DNA of 64,000 nt from Hesperophylax magnus (taxonomy: Eukaryota > Arthropoda > Insecta > Trichoptera > Limnephilidae), in NCBI GenBank assembly GCA_026573805.1, contig JAIUSX010000044.1:11860001-11924000 (forward strand). The letters run 5' to 3'. Every line of letters begins with the position of its first letter. Position 1 is the first letter of the stretch. The translations under genes and the position numbers were made by a program. Shown in pieces: positions 22,701 through 31,000 of this stretch. The notes beneath the pieces were generated by a model, which worked only from the letters and a program-made list of their open reading frames with translations, was not told the DNA's origin and did not search any database.

Positions 22701-25700
22701 TATTCTCAAATATTGAGATGACTAATATAATATATGGTTAACATAATATCAGGAACCACCCTGAGCCAAACGACGCCTGGCGCTAAGAAAAACCTCAAGA
22801 GCGTTGTATTTGATGTTATGTATTATCAACGCCTTGGCTCCTTGGCGCATTAGCACCTTAGCAAGTCGGCGCCCGGAGGGGACTGCTCCAATTGCGCCTT
22901 TAAAGGATCGGATCGGCATATTCAGTATCATATCAGTTTTTATTTTCAATCATAATTTATAGGTACATTAAATAAAGGCAGAAACTTAGAGCAGGTCATT
23001 TTTATTATTATTCTGCTCCAACAAAAAAGCAATGTGCCCCAAGACCCTACTAGGAAAAAGGCGAGAAATTTAGTCAACTTACATTGTCTGCAGTAATTAG
23101 GGTTGACAAAAGCTTCGGTCATGACAATGGGATGATTGACACTACCCTCTGTGTTTATTCCCAATCGGCTAAATGTATAGTCAAACACCTGCTCTTGGGC
23201 TTCAAAGTGTGTTACAACATTGCGGTCGAACTGAGTCTTCAGCTGGAAACTAAAAATTATGATTATATGGTCATTATTCTATAATCAAGAAACATTAGAA
23301 ATAAAACTTTAAAAAGCTGGCCTTTTATTATTACTATAAATCAATCTAAAAACCACAGCGAATGCCCTCCCACAACTAATTTCAATTCAAAAGTAACACC
23401 ACCTATGATTAATTTCATAATACAACTAACTCCCCATCAAATTCCGTCGCCTCGCTTATAAAGCCTATATATAAATGCTTGCAATATTAAAAAGAGTACA
23501 AAGTTATCGTTCAAATCGTCCAGTGTAACTTTTTTATTTATCGGCTAAGTGTTATGAAGATGAACTTAACACACTTCAGCTGGGAAAGGTAGTTCTACCC
23601 GTTCGGTTGATTGATGCTTAAGGCCGGGAAAGGTAGTTCTACCTTTTACGCCGGCCTCATTTCAACAGCAGAAAAGATGGAATTATTCAATGTTTTTACA
23701 TGAAAATTATATACCAATGTCTTTGTAAAGGTCCCAACTATATGTACATAATTATCGAAAAGTAATGCAAATCTTTTTTTAAATTTATTTTCGTGCCTTT
23801 CGTTTACATCGGTATTTCGACAAAAGGATAGTATATAATTTGTCAATGAAATAATTCAATTCCTGGAATGAGGATTTTATGACAGTGAAACCCGATTCGA
23901 ATCTCTTTCTCCTAGAGATGTAAGGTGTATTTAAAGAAAGCAGGTATGAGCAAATACCGATAGGCGGACCGTAATAAACATATTATAAGGTTAATTGAGT
24001 TGCATTTCAAATAATATTCGATTTTCCTTTGGTACTTTTATAGCTTGGGTATGCTGACTTACTATGTAGAAATTTTTATTAAAATATTTTAATAATTTCG
24101 AAGATATAGCAATTTAAAATAAATTAAAGAAATTCGCACGGGACCTTTATTTTCGCCCAGACTCAGCATGCGCCAGTGCAAAAAATACCCGGCCTAAATG
24201 TGTTAACAACCCAACTTGATGTGCAACTATATGATCTCGAGAGCCGATAGCCGTAAGCCGTACGCAAAAGTTAAGTGAAGACTGTTAACTTAATGTTCAA
24301 AAGTGTTGTCGCAAATTTAATACATAGACTACGACGACTTCTTTTGTTTGCTGAACAAGGGATTAAGGCGAAGCTTAATGCCAAATCACTATTTTGATTA
24401 ATCTTTATAACGAATTGGTGTACATTATGAAAACCAAAATATATGCTTTAGTTAAATTGAAGGTTTTCATATCGCTTCGCTTGAGTAGAATACAAATAAA
24501 AAAATAAATTACTAAATAAAAAATATAAATGCAAACTACTACAAAAAATATTTTTTCAATAGAAATGTATGAACGCGTAAAGGAAAAAACTTTTAAAAAA
24601 TACAGTTTTATAGCTAAGATTATCTGTGACAGTTTCACTTGATTAACTTTTTGCTTTCTTATAAAATTATTTACAAAATAAGTAAAAACAAGTGTTTTGC
24701 TTGAAATCGAATGTTTCTGGACTCCGTTTGTCAAGCGATTGTAATGCCTATTACCTACGATATAAGGTATACCAAGAATATACACTTTTTTGGCTTGTAG
24801 CTTCCTCTTAAGAATTAATAAATAACACGAAAATTTTTTTGTTTTTATTTTCAATTTTTAAATTCTATGCAGGTCCTGTAGAATGAAATATTTTATTTAT
24901 TAGAGAACATAGTTTTTTTTTTAATGTCCCAAAGTATTTATATAATATGCTAATGCTCTTGGAACAACAAGGTTTCATATGCTTCATTCTTAAAAATTGA
25001 GTTACAAAACATTCTTCATATTATTATTCAGTTTCTTATAAAAGTTAATTTTATTATTTTATTCGGGATTTAACTTTGAACCTTAATATCTTAGTTTCAA
25101 GCAAATTGCAGATGGAACCTTGTTGTTCCAAGGGCATGAGAATTTCACGTCTGGAGGCAGCGCTTGACTGTGTCACGCACTCCCACCCAACATATAGTAA
25201 GCTAGTGCAAATCGTATTTTGTAGTGCGGATGAATTATCGCGGCAACATACCTTTTTGTAAATAGCAGTTTATATCCGAATATTAGACTAAAAATTCTGG
25301 TAAATATTTACCTAACCATCGTAGTTTTAATGCACACAGGTTATGGAAATTACACTTCGCTTCAACATAATTACTACAAGAAACAACTATTTGCATCGGG
25401 AGAGATAGTAAAAGATGCATTAAAATTCCATTTTTATTTCCCTTCAGTTCAGTAACCTCGCCTGAAAGGGGGAGTACCTTGCGTCAGATCTGGTAGTTCT
25501 GTTTTTTTGCCGAGTTGTTTATGATGTTGGCCCAATTTCTGACTTTCCGAGCACCGAACGCAACATTTTCAAAAATCAAAAAACCCCAAAATTCTATTAT
25601 TCTTCAGTTTTTGGTGATTTTAAACCTGAATGACTAGTTTTCGATTTAACCATTTCATACGTTTTCAAAGAAGAATAAATTTGCTAGAATTTGAGGCCAA

Positions 25701-26923
25701 AACCGTTTCTATAGAGACCCAACGGTTTCCAAAACACAACTTTTCAAAATTTATCAATTTTTTAAGAACTCGGAAATTTTTTGTAATATTTTTTTGTTCT
25801 CTCCTCACCACTCCCTCCCCCTCAAGATCAGGCCCTTCGTCTTCAATAATTAAATATTACAATTTCAGGTTTTACTCATTAAGTTTTTCCAAAAATAAAA
25901 TATTCATCCTAGACTTGCAGAAAAGTGGATAAATGTTGCAAATTAAAATAAGATATATTTATCTAAGACACTGTCTAGATTGCATTTAGTTTGGGTTGAA
26001 TCTTGCGATCATACATAAAAGTAGTGGCCAATAAAAATGTGCAGAGAGAAAATGAAGACAATGTTGGTAGTTCTTATTCGAAGTATGATACAGTTAAATA
26101 TGACCAGATAAGATAGGGTCCCATTAGCTCAGTTGGTAGATTGGTGCCCCGGCAAGGCAAGGGTCCTAGGTTCAAGTAATAGATGTGACCGCATCTTTTT
26201 CTGTTTCAAATTTTTGTTTAGCAATCGCTAATAATGTCTTCAATAATTTAATAATTTACTATTGCGGTCACGCCTCGAGATTAGTTGGGAGCTTATGCCT
26301 TAGATTCAGTGTTTAGATAAATTCCTGCCTTAAAAATAGTTGCACACTTTGGGGAATCTTTCACCCTTACAAAAAAATAGCAGTTATTACTTACCGCACG
26401 GCTTCAATGTTGATGATGTCATTTCCAATTTGTATTGGAGGGGTTATGGGAGGGTCGCCATCTTTCTTCCCTCGCTCCTTTCTGGGCTTGGCTATGAGAT
26501 TCTTAAAAATTAGCAACGGATCTGGCAATGTGGCCCAACCAGCTCGGCACTGATAAGAACCTAAAATTAAAATAAAATTCTACATAAATTACAGCTATAC
26601 AAAAAAAAAACTCTGCAATAAAAGGTACCTACTTTCGTGTTGTCAGGAGTCATTTCAATGCCAGCTCGAAATATAATATAAACGATTTATATAATCCAAC
26701 AAAATTATTAATCAAAATTTTTGAAAACTGGCTTCACTGTTTTTGTATTTACTTTTGTGTTTAGGTTATTTTAGTTGTGCAATTATAGAAGTTATTTATT
26801 GCATTCAGTATTATTACCATTATCGATGACTAAAGGAACGTTTCCGTCTCTCAAGGACGTGGAATATTCATGTACGATATCTGGTACCGCTCTTGAATCC
26901 TTTAATTCTAAAATATTACTCAT
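7800..26923 (-). CDS. ACTR5: Actin-related protein 5 (INO80 chromatin-remodelling subunit), 12 exons, 681 aa
   Basis: Minus-strand exons: 26923-26818, 26560-26395, 23249-23083, 21159-20968, 19597-19367, 18402-18281, 17546-17466, 16951-16763, 16333-16147, 14071-13924, 9766-9612 and 8101-7800. They sum to 2046 nt, every junction is GT-AG and the phases agree. Actin-fold landmarks are the phosphate-1 loop PLVIDNGSYQCRAGWA (about residues 29-44), MSELLFECYGVPSLAYGVDS (148-167), the P2 loop INCGYHTTH (183-191) and the adenosine motif VFITGGCSKF (571-580). Residues about 288-510 form the Arp5-specific insert: charged, coiled-coil-like, including DDFGMRDEDWDVYKTI, a family hallmark. Family knowledge: with Ies6, Arp5 couples INO80 ATPase activity to nucleosome sliding in the nucleus. 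The actin catalytic Asp of P2 is Asn here. The start is the ATG of exon 1. Human ACTR5 is about 607 aa. The introns (257 to 4157 bp) are full of mobile elements. Confidence 0.93.
8205..8452 (+). repeat. Dispersed repeat family R, copy in ACTR5 intron 11
   Basis: A block beginning near CCCAACTGCTCCCAACCGTC, passing through GACTATGGCATCCCCAATTG and ending near CTGAATGGTGATTTTCACA plus GCGATACTGAGAGTATC. The same order of blocks recurs near 13560, 17086, 22215 and 63931, always in plus orientation. There is no coding capacity. It is SINE-like in length (about 250-290 bp) but no tRNA boxes were recognised. Confidence 0.65.
8460..9440. other. ACTR5 intron 11, mostly featureless
   Basis: AT-rich. 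The part near 9230-9450 resembles 13265-13510 (shared blocks GAGAAATATGAT, GTGACTGTAA and TTTTATAATAC), so it is probably an old repeat copy. No exon-like frame was seen. Confidence 0.35.
10196..11498. mobile_element. Pogo/Tigger-like non-autonomous element with internal satellite
   Basis: The ends are CAGTAGAACCCCGATAATTC and the reverse complement of CAGTAGAACCTCGTTAATTC (3 mismatches in the outer 23 bp), with TA on both sides (10194-10195 and 11499-11500). CAGTAGAACCTCG-type termini and TA duplications are typical of pogo/Tigger elements. There is no transposase frame. The interior is an array of about nine diverged units of roughly 80-110 bp built from a CGCGGAAATATATCGTATTT word and a GGCCGGCCGCGACGGAAATC word. 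Confidence 0.8.
10430..11340. repeat. Tandem array inside the pogo-like element
   Basis: The block TTTACGCGGAAATATATCG recurs with changes near 10566, 10653, 10822, 10908, 10960, 11041, 11140 and 11219, alternating with GGCCGGCCGCGAC-like GC-rich blocks. Spacing varies from about 50 to 110 bp, so units were lost or fused. CpG density here is far above the surrounding intron. Confidence 0.7.
11713..11790 (-). pseudogene. C2H2 zinc-finger-like fragment inside the CAGGG element
   Basis: The minus strand reads TFTCGVCNKRYADKDKLDK, the first half of a classical C2H2 finger (C-x2-C, aromatic, spaced Leu), then stops before the histidines. A possible donor GTAGGT overlaps the end. It is either a captured host exon fragment or chance. 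Confidence 0.3.
11937..12236. repeat. 42-bp minisatellite, about seven units
   Basis: The block CTACATGGTGAAATGTTG starts at 11941, 11983, 12025, 12067, 12109, 12151 and 12193, an exact 42-bp period. Units 4 and 7 share CCATTACCACATGG variants and units 3 and 6 share a GTGTTGTGACT variant, which suggests duplication of a three-unit block. The last bases of one more unit lie at 9843-9855, left of the inserted DNA element. It is in ACTR5 intron 10. Confidence 0.9.
12237..13259. other. ACTR5 intron 10, middle part
   Basis: No clear element apart from the THAP-like fragment at 12740-12823. The sequence near 12530 shares GAGAAATATGATCTAAAC with positions near 9240 and 13270, pointing to decayed dispersed repeats. 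Confidence 0.3.
12740..12823 (+). pseudogene. THAP zinc-finger N-terminal fragment, 27 codons
   Basis: An ATG with a reasonable AAA context opens MLTCTVKTCKNRCEK, then NCRITFHI and a stop. The start resembles a THAP domain (M-x-x-C-x-V-x-x-C-x-N-R ... FH), found in P-element transposases and host THAP proteins. The later C-x2-H part, the AVPTIF box and any clear splice donor are missing. It is probably a broken first exon of a transposon or host copy, antisense to ACTR5 in intron 10. Confidence 0.4.
13560..13872 (+). repeat. Dispersed repeat family R, copy interrupted by a CAGGGC MITE
   Basis: The family blocks GACTATGGTATCCCAATTGG and GTATGTTGTGAGGCTGAAA lie left of 13615. The GGGAAGGAGATGAGGAAGAG, CTGAATGGTGGTCTTTCAC and GTACCTTCCACTCT blocks resume right of 13764. 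Removing the insert restores the block order seen at 22215-22490. Confidence 0.6.
13615..13764. mobile_element. 150-bp hAT-like MITE (CAGGGC termini)
   Basis: It starts CAGGGCCGGTCCC and ends GGGCCAGCCCTG, an imperfect inverted repeat of the CAGGGCCGG type seen in hAT MITEs. The flanking octamers CTGAAAGG and TTGAAGAG could be a decayed 8-bp duplication. It is inserted in a family R repeat in ACTR5 intron 10. Confidence 0.55.
14200..14480. repeat. GC-richer repeat remnant in ACTR5 intron 9
   Basis: Two related blocks, GCGCCTCTGCCGGCCATACC (near 14345) and GCGCCTCTGGCGGCCAATTG (near 14416), each followed by GTGAAC, sit about 70 bp apart in direct orientation. Base composition differs sharply from the AT-rich intron around it. 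No protein similarity was seen. Confidence 0.35.
14700..15740. other. ACTR5 intron 9, unannotated AT-rich stretch
   Basis: Only short frames without similarity are present. No inverted termini or tandem repeats were noticed before the palindrome at 15749. Confidence 0.3.
15749..15861. repeat. Near-perfect palindrome of about 112 bp
   Basis: The arm 15749-15799 (TTTTTGTTGTTTGTTTTTGG, then GGTGTTATGCCGTGTTGCGC, then TAACTCCTTC) is matched base for base by 15811-15861 in reverse complement. The centre continues TTAG-C-CTAA, so only one non-pair and a single-base loop remain. It lies in ACTR5 intron 9. It could be two abutting termini of a DNA element, a hairpin RNA source, or a cloning/assembly fold-back. 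Confidence 0.9.
17086..17220 (+). repeat. Dispersed repeat family R, short copy in ACTR5 intron 7
   Basis: Contains CTGGAGCCAGTGGGACTATG, then GGCATCCTCAATT, GTTATGAGG and CTAAATGGTGGTCTTCCTCC plus AGGGCGATACTTAGTATCC, in family order, with the middle part deleted. Confidence 0.6.
17597..17722. repeat. tRNA-related repeat pair, tail-to-tail palindrome plus box-B-like piece
   Basis: TTGTCTTCAATGATTAAA at 17597-17614 is exactly inverted at 17623-17640 across an 8-nt loop. This word is the tail of the tRNA-related repeats at 21510, 26112 and 62958. It is followed by GGTTTAATTCCTAG and ATCTTTTCTGTC, matching the box-B region and downstream words of those repeats. It is in ACTR5 intron 6. Confidence 0.5.
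18829..19089. mobile_element. MITE with about 75-bp terminal inverted repeats
   Basis: The left end CCAAGTGCATACTCAAATC continues through CCTCCTAGATCACAAGGCCG and CAGCCTCCTAACTTGTACG. The right end carries the reverse complement of all three blocks in mirrored order, with few changes. The centre is AT-rich and non-coding. Family and target duplication could not be assigned. It is in ACTR5 intron 5. Confidence 0.75.
19651..20204 (+). mobile_element. Internally deleted Tc1/mariner-type element
   Basis: The outer 29 bp (starting GGGTTTTCCAATAAGAGGTG) are perfectly inverted at the right end. Just inside, an ATG opens MEQYTLQQRIEII, typical of the N-terminal helix-turn-helix (DUF4817-like) of insect Tc1/mariner-type transposases. 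It stops after about 26 codons, and a second frame (19818-20180) carries DEAHFHLGGF and VYFQQDGATCHT, the first and second catalytic Asp regions of the DDE domain. The middle and the last catalytic acidic residue are deleted. It lies in ACTR5 intron 4, its left end 54 bp upstream of exon 5. Confidence 0.85.
20547..20669. repeat. 44-bp tandem repeat, 2.8 copies
   Basis: Units start with CAATTGTT at 20547, 20591 and 20635. The first two full units are nearly identical (one change) and the third is cut short after GGATCAATTGATCAAT. It lies in ACTR5 intron 4. Confidence 0.9.
21405..21645. repeat. Inverted pair of tRNA-related repeats (long hairpin)
   Basis: The left half (ATTTAATTATTGAAGACAAT ... 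TACGGTCACATCTAGGACT) is the reverse complement of the right half (AGTCCTAGATGTGACCGTAT ... ATTGTCAATAATTAAATATT), over about 90 bp with scattered changes. A GACTCGAACCC box-B complement sits in the loop region. The right half continues into the TTTGAGGTTTTACTCATTAA tail also seen near 25870. It is in ACTR5 intron 3. Confidence 0.7.
21720..21832 (+). repeat. Fragment of the TTAA-flanked repeat present at 41281-42007
   Basis: GGTCGACACTGCAATTGCAGTG, read as two shorter words, is followed by GGGCA, ATTCTTCAACAC and a GGGTTAA end, in the same order as the reverse complement of 41281-41380. Only this end of the element is present. Confidence 0.6.
22215..22492 (+). repeat. Dispersed repeat family R, most complete copy
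   Basis: Runs from TGTGAATACCACACAAAATT, through CTCCCAACCGTCTGGAGCCA, GGCATCCCCAATTGGGGTAT and AGCCATTTCAAGCAATGTTT, to GCGATACTGAAAGTATCTTC. It lies in ACTR5 intron 3 and is antisense to the gene, like the other full copies. Confidence 0.7.
22560..22630 (-). repeat. tRNA-derived SINE-like head
   Basis: On the minus strand TGGTAAGGCTCTTGACTAGC leads to GCGGGTTCAAATACCGGC. This gives a plausible A-box region and a good B box (GGTTCAAATAC) at about the right spacing. No full cloverleaf forms, so it is a tRNA-derived repeat, not a gene. Confidence 0.45.
23570..24202. mobile_element. TTAA-flanked MITE of about 633 bp
   Basis: TTAA lies at 23566-23569 and 24203-24206. The termini are CACACTTCAGCTGGG and the reverse complement CACATTTAGGCCGGG (11 of 15 matching). 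An internal GGGAAAGGTAGTTCTACC block occurs twice. TTAA duplications suggest a piggyBac- or Kolobok-type element. There is no coding frame. A decayed relative lies at 3346-3988. It is in ACTR5 intron 2. Confidence 0.65.
24210..25440. other. ACTR5 intron 2, unannotated AT-rich stretch
   Basis: No recognisable gene or element. Frames of up to 149 codons on the minus strand are low-complexity (Ile/Tyr/Phe-rich) and look random. Confidence 0.3.
25842..26282 (+). repeat. tRNA-related repeat with conserved leader
   Basis: It opens with a tail block (GTCTTCAATAATTAAATATT), then a leader of about 215 bp (from TATTCATCCTAGACTTGCAG to TATGACC), then the tRNA-like part: TTAGCTCAGTTGGTAGA (A box) at about 26120 and GGTTCAAGTAAT (B box) at about 26168. 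A closing tail block follows. Leader plus tRNA part recur at 62737-63140 with high similarity. It is in ACTR5 intron 2. Confidence 0.7.
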
Positions 26924-27160
26924 AATAACGCTGATATGCGATATTTTTGCTAACTGTCAAACTGCAATTAGCCGGGCCGCGGGCGCATAGAACATAGCAT
27001 AAATAAACCAATCAGAACATAGAATTCAGAATAAATAAACCACTCTCGAGGAATTCAGTGATGGGCAGTGATGCCATACCGCGAAAATGAAAATCGGTAG
27101 ATTTGGATGAAAAATATCGGTAGATTAGAGACAAAATCGTATTGAGCGTGGCCAACTATC
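26924..27160 (-). promoter_or_regulatory. Putative ACTR5 promoter region with the shared CTACCGA module
   Basis: Read on the minus strand from 27140, ATCTACCGATATTTTTC and ATCTACCGATTTTCATTTTC are followed by GCGGTATGGCATCACTG, ending about 140 nt before the ACTR5 ATG (26923-26921). This parallels the block upstream of the gene at 1958. No TATA box was seen. Confidence 0.4.
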
Positions 27161-27528
27161 CTAAATGGTTACCGAGACATCGAATTGACGGGGGAATGTT
27201 GTGTATTAAGCGCATAGATCATTGACTCAGCGGAATAATCACTTCACTGTGCGATTAACATCATTCGTTCAAATGCTCTATCTATAGAGCTTTTTGGAAT
27301 TCGGTTTCATCGTGGAACAAGGAACTCCAGTGAAAAATATTATGGGTACGAAAAAAAAAATTCTTAAAGACCAGCAAACGCTGATTTTGAGTTTTATTAT
27401 AATATGTAGAATTTATAAATCGTCATTAAAACACAGCCACATTAAAATCACAGTTTGGTTGGTATGACTGAATCTGCTGATCCATCACAACCAGTCTACA
27501 TGATATCTATGGTATACATTACACACAT

Positions 27529-27845
27529 CAGGATTGCCAATTCGTGGAGAATTCCCCAAATTACGGGGAATTTCTAAGATTACTCAAGAATTGGGTTTTT
27601 TGCGGAGAGAACCTTTTTGTGGGTAAAATGCTGGGATTCTGGTCATTTCTTGACTAATCAACCATATTGAAAAATAATAATTTTGAGAAAGTTCTATATT
27701 TCGTTTTATTTCACAGCAAACTTTAAAAAATACTATTTAGAAAGCCTAAACTCAAGAGAAAATGACTAGATAAAAAAAGCTAACTTCAATAGCCGCACCT
27801 TACCCACCCCAGCTGTATTTTAGAACATATGTATTGACAACCCTG
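27529..27845. mobile_element. CAGGGTTG-TIR MITE
   Basis: It starts CAGGATTGCCAATTCGTGG and ends GTATTGACAACCCTG, whose reverse complement CAGGGTTGTCAATAC pairs with the start. The ends TTTTAGAACATATGTATTG and CCAATTCGTGG are shared with the inverted copy at 58516-58761. The interior has repeated GGGGAATTTC-like words. No target duplication could be fixed. Confidence 0.6.
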
Positions 27846-27921
27846 GTAAAGTTGCCACAGTTGACAAAAATACATAAAAACAATAATGGATAAAAAGATT
27901 TTTTTTTCAATCAAACCATTA

Positions 27922-27927
27922 TTTATT
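27922..27927 (-). terminator. Poly(A) signal of the dynein heavy chain gene
   Basis: AATAAA on the minus strand about 145 nt past the stop. It is followed 14 nt later by a genomic run of nine A residues (minus strand, 27907-27899). Confidence 0.6.
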
Positions 27928-28070
27928 GACTTTATCTACATAATTCAATGATAGTAAAAAATAATATAAGTAAAAAAACACATCTCTAAAATAAATTATC
28001 CCAAGTCACATTATAGAAAAAGGTTAATATAAAGAATGGTACCTACACCATTCAGGGGGAAGAGGAAGGT

Positions 28071-31000
28071 TTAATCACTCAATTGTAAAATAAGTGCCGC
28101 ACTCCTTTTCACCCAATGTGATGGGGGTTCAGCAGAAGGCAACATCAATGACAAAACAAAATTGGAAGAGTGCCCAGTGGTAGCTAAAATTCCTCTCCTC
28201 TCAATGGTCTTATACAGTGGGCATCTATATTTGGTACCCTCACTAAAGTCTACTTTCTTCACAGGGAAAAATTTCAGGTAAGGGATGGGCTCATTCAATA
28301 TTTTGGGTAGCTGTTCATCCACAATATGCGCTTGGGCATTCCATCTAGCTCCGTCAATGAACGGTCCGTAAACATAAATGCATTCCCTAGAGCCCTCCAC
28401 TTTGGCTTTGGGCTTGAGAACTTCGCAATCAAATATTAGAGTGTCAATTGGTATTCTTTTCCACCTGGCGTAGTTCTGCATACCACCTGTCAAAAAGGCT
28501 TGGGTGAAAAAGAATCCAGACAGCCAGAATGCAGCAGGTTTTCCATAATCAAACCAAGATTGTAAAATTCTAACCCGTTCTACAAAATCTAGAACATAAC
28601 TAGCTAACGGCTTCAAACTAGGATACGATACTTTTGTCCAATTTACCGGTATTTTACTGATTAACATAGCATTTGCTTGTGTTTCTAGCTGTGGGGACAT
28701 CACGATCAAACCCTTTATAGCCTTTTGAAGATTGACTAATGACGATCTTATTTCAGCACCTAATTTGTTGAACCTCTCCATTTCTTGAACAAGAACAGTA
28801 TTCATTGATTCCGTATAGCTTACAGGGAATTTTTCTTTAGCAACTTCTAAATCAAATGGAGGAGCTATTTTAGCTAAGATATCTGAGCACAGATGAGCAA
28901 GCAATATATCAGAACTTCCGCCAGAAGATCCTCCTCCCGTTCCACCTTGGACTAGTAAAAGAGTGCCTGTTAAGGCCATGGAGTCGGCATAGTCTCTGGA
29001 TATGCCTGCATTCATGTGCAAACCTAACACTTCAGGTGGTGTAATGGCCGGGATAGCGTCTATATGCTTTAAATAATCCTGATATTCACAGCGCCGTGGT
29101 AAACCGTATTGAGAGCTGATAGCACAAAATGTATAGGTTGCATTTTGTACCATGTCCGAATTGACGAAATTCTTCAATACCGTGACGATAAGTCTTCTAT
29201 CCCAATCATCCGTTACCCTACCTCCATAATTACACTCTCCGGTCAAGTAAGATATGGCTGTGTAAGGGGTCTCTTCATATTGATTTAAAAACATTTGAAG
29301 TTGCATCACGGATATTTGAAAATCAGACTCATTGAAGCCATATGGAATATTCCAACCTAATGGGCCAAACTTCCTTCTTTCTTGTACAACAGCATGGAAA
29401 AAGCAAACTCCATAAAGAAGTTTAGTGAATGTCTTTTCTTTCCCAGGGCATCCCTCGTAGAACTCTTGTTCCTTTAGTGGTTCGGATAAATAAGATCTTC
29501 GCAAGTTATTCTGGAGGCCAGTGGGTGGTTCATTTGTCATTTTGACTCCGACTTGTAAAACAGATTGTGGGAAATCAGCCGAAGGATAGCTTGTCAACCA
29601 TAACCTAAAGTTCAAATCAGTGTTAGTTAAATCAAATTTTTCACAGATCATTTCAAGAACAGGAAGCCATTTCGCCGCAAGATGACAATTTTGTAAGCAC
29701 ACCCAACCACCTTCTATTTGGGCCTGTTCAATCATGGCTTGAGCTATTGGCCCTTGTCCTTGGCCTAGAGATATCGAATAGAATTTGTTATCATAACCCA
29801 TTCTTTCACAAAATTTCCAAAGAGCGCCCATTGGATCCGCTCCAGGGGATAGTATGAAAATCAATGGCACAAGACAGTTGGAATCATTATAAGATTTCTT
29901 TATATCGAATGGGGGTGGAGAAACAAATTCTGTGCCCAACGCTTTTTCAACAAAGCTTGTTATCGCTTCTATCAATTTGTCCGGTCGCAAGCATCGTACA
30001 ATGATCAATTTTTGAAATTCAGTCAACAAATCATTCCATGGATTAGGTAATTTCTCAGTGTGAGGGTTGATGGAATCATAAATCTTCTGCCAGATTTTAA
30101 TGGTCTCTGTAAAAGACTCTCTAAATTTTTTGAAAGCAGGAAGTTCGGATGAACAACATATTTCATCCCAAGACTTTGTAGAGAGCCAAGTTGTTGGATT
30201 TGGAAATGGATTGTCGACAGATATTCCCCCAGTCAGTAAAAAGTTAAATTCAGCAGGATCTATTGCATGCGTAGCTAGCATTATTTTAGAACATAATAAG
30301 AATGAGAACATTAATTTATCTTTTTCAAACAGAGATCGGCAAACATTACAATATAAATTATATGTAAAGGCGTCCCGCAGAAATTTGAGTCTCTTTTCTA
30401 AAATCTTGGATTTATTTGCCGTTTCGATGGAGAGGATATAAAGGTTGATGAACCAAACCAGAGAATATTGATACATAGGGTCTACATTGGGCAAATCAGT
30501 GACACAGTAGTATATCACAGCAGAATGTGTTGCTATGGGTCTGTATTGCAGGCGAAACTCTTCAATCATAGCTTCTGTCTCTTTAGTGGCTTCTTGTCGA
30601 ATTAAAATGTCATCAGACAAGATTTTCGACGAGTCGAGAATTTCTATCGCTCCTTCATCTTCTAAAATATCACCCTTGGATTCTTGTAAAGTCCTCAAAA
30701 TACTATCTTCAACATTTTTTAATGCTGTATTATTTTCGGCACTTTCCACAATAAGCTTCTCTCTTTTCTCTTGTAAATCGGGTCTTTCCTTTGCCACCAC
30801 TATACCAAGCAGTTGGTCTTCTAACCCATCAACTGTCAAAGCAAAGTTTATAAGTGTTACTTTATTGAAGACTTCAGGAAGGTAATGAGGATTCCTGAGT
30901 TTCGTCGTCATATACAACCGAAATTTAGGACTATATTCTATGACATTTTCACCCAGTGCTATAAAAGCTTTACCTCCTTGAATATATGTATTTTTCATTA

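Larger units (their letters stand above)
27170..28070. other. Intergenic stretch between ACTR5 and the dynein gene
   Basis: Holds a MITE-like element (27529-27845) and the dynein 3' UTR with its poly(A) signal (27908-28070). No other coding frame was recognised. Confidence 0.4.

Noticed and set aside
24405..24854. 149-codon minus-strand frame
   Set aside because: AT-driven low-complexity frame (Ile/Tyr/Phe/Lys) in ACTR5 intron 2 with no similarity.
26112..26190. Functional tRNA gene
   Set aside because: A and B boxes are present but no cloverleaf forms and the same sequence recurs with a leader and tail elsewhere, so it is a tRNA-derived repeat. The same applies at 62958-63030.
28920..28960. 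Glycine/serine-rich insertion in the dynein (GGTGGGSSGGSS) as an anomaly
   Set aside because: A short Gly-rich loop at this place is common in axonemal dynein C-terminal regions.
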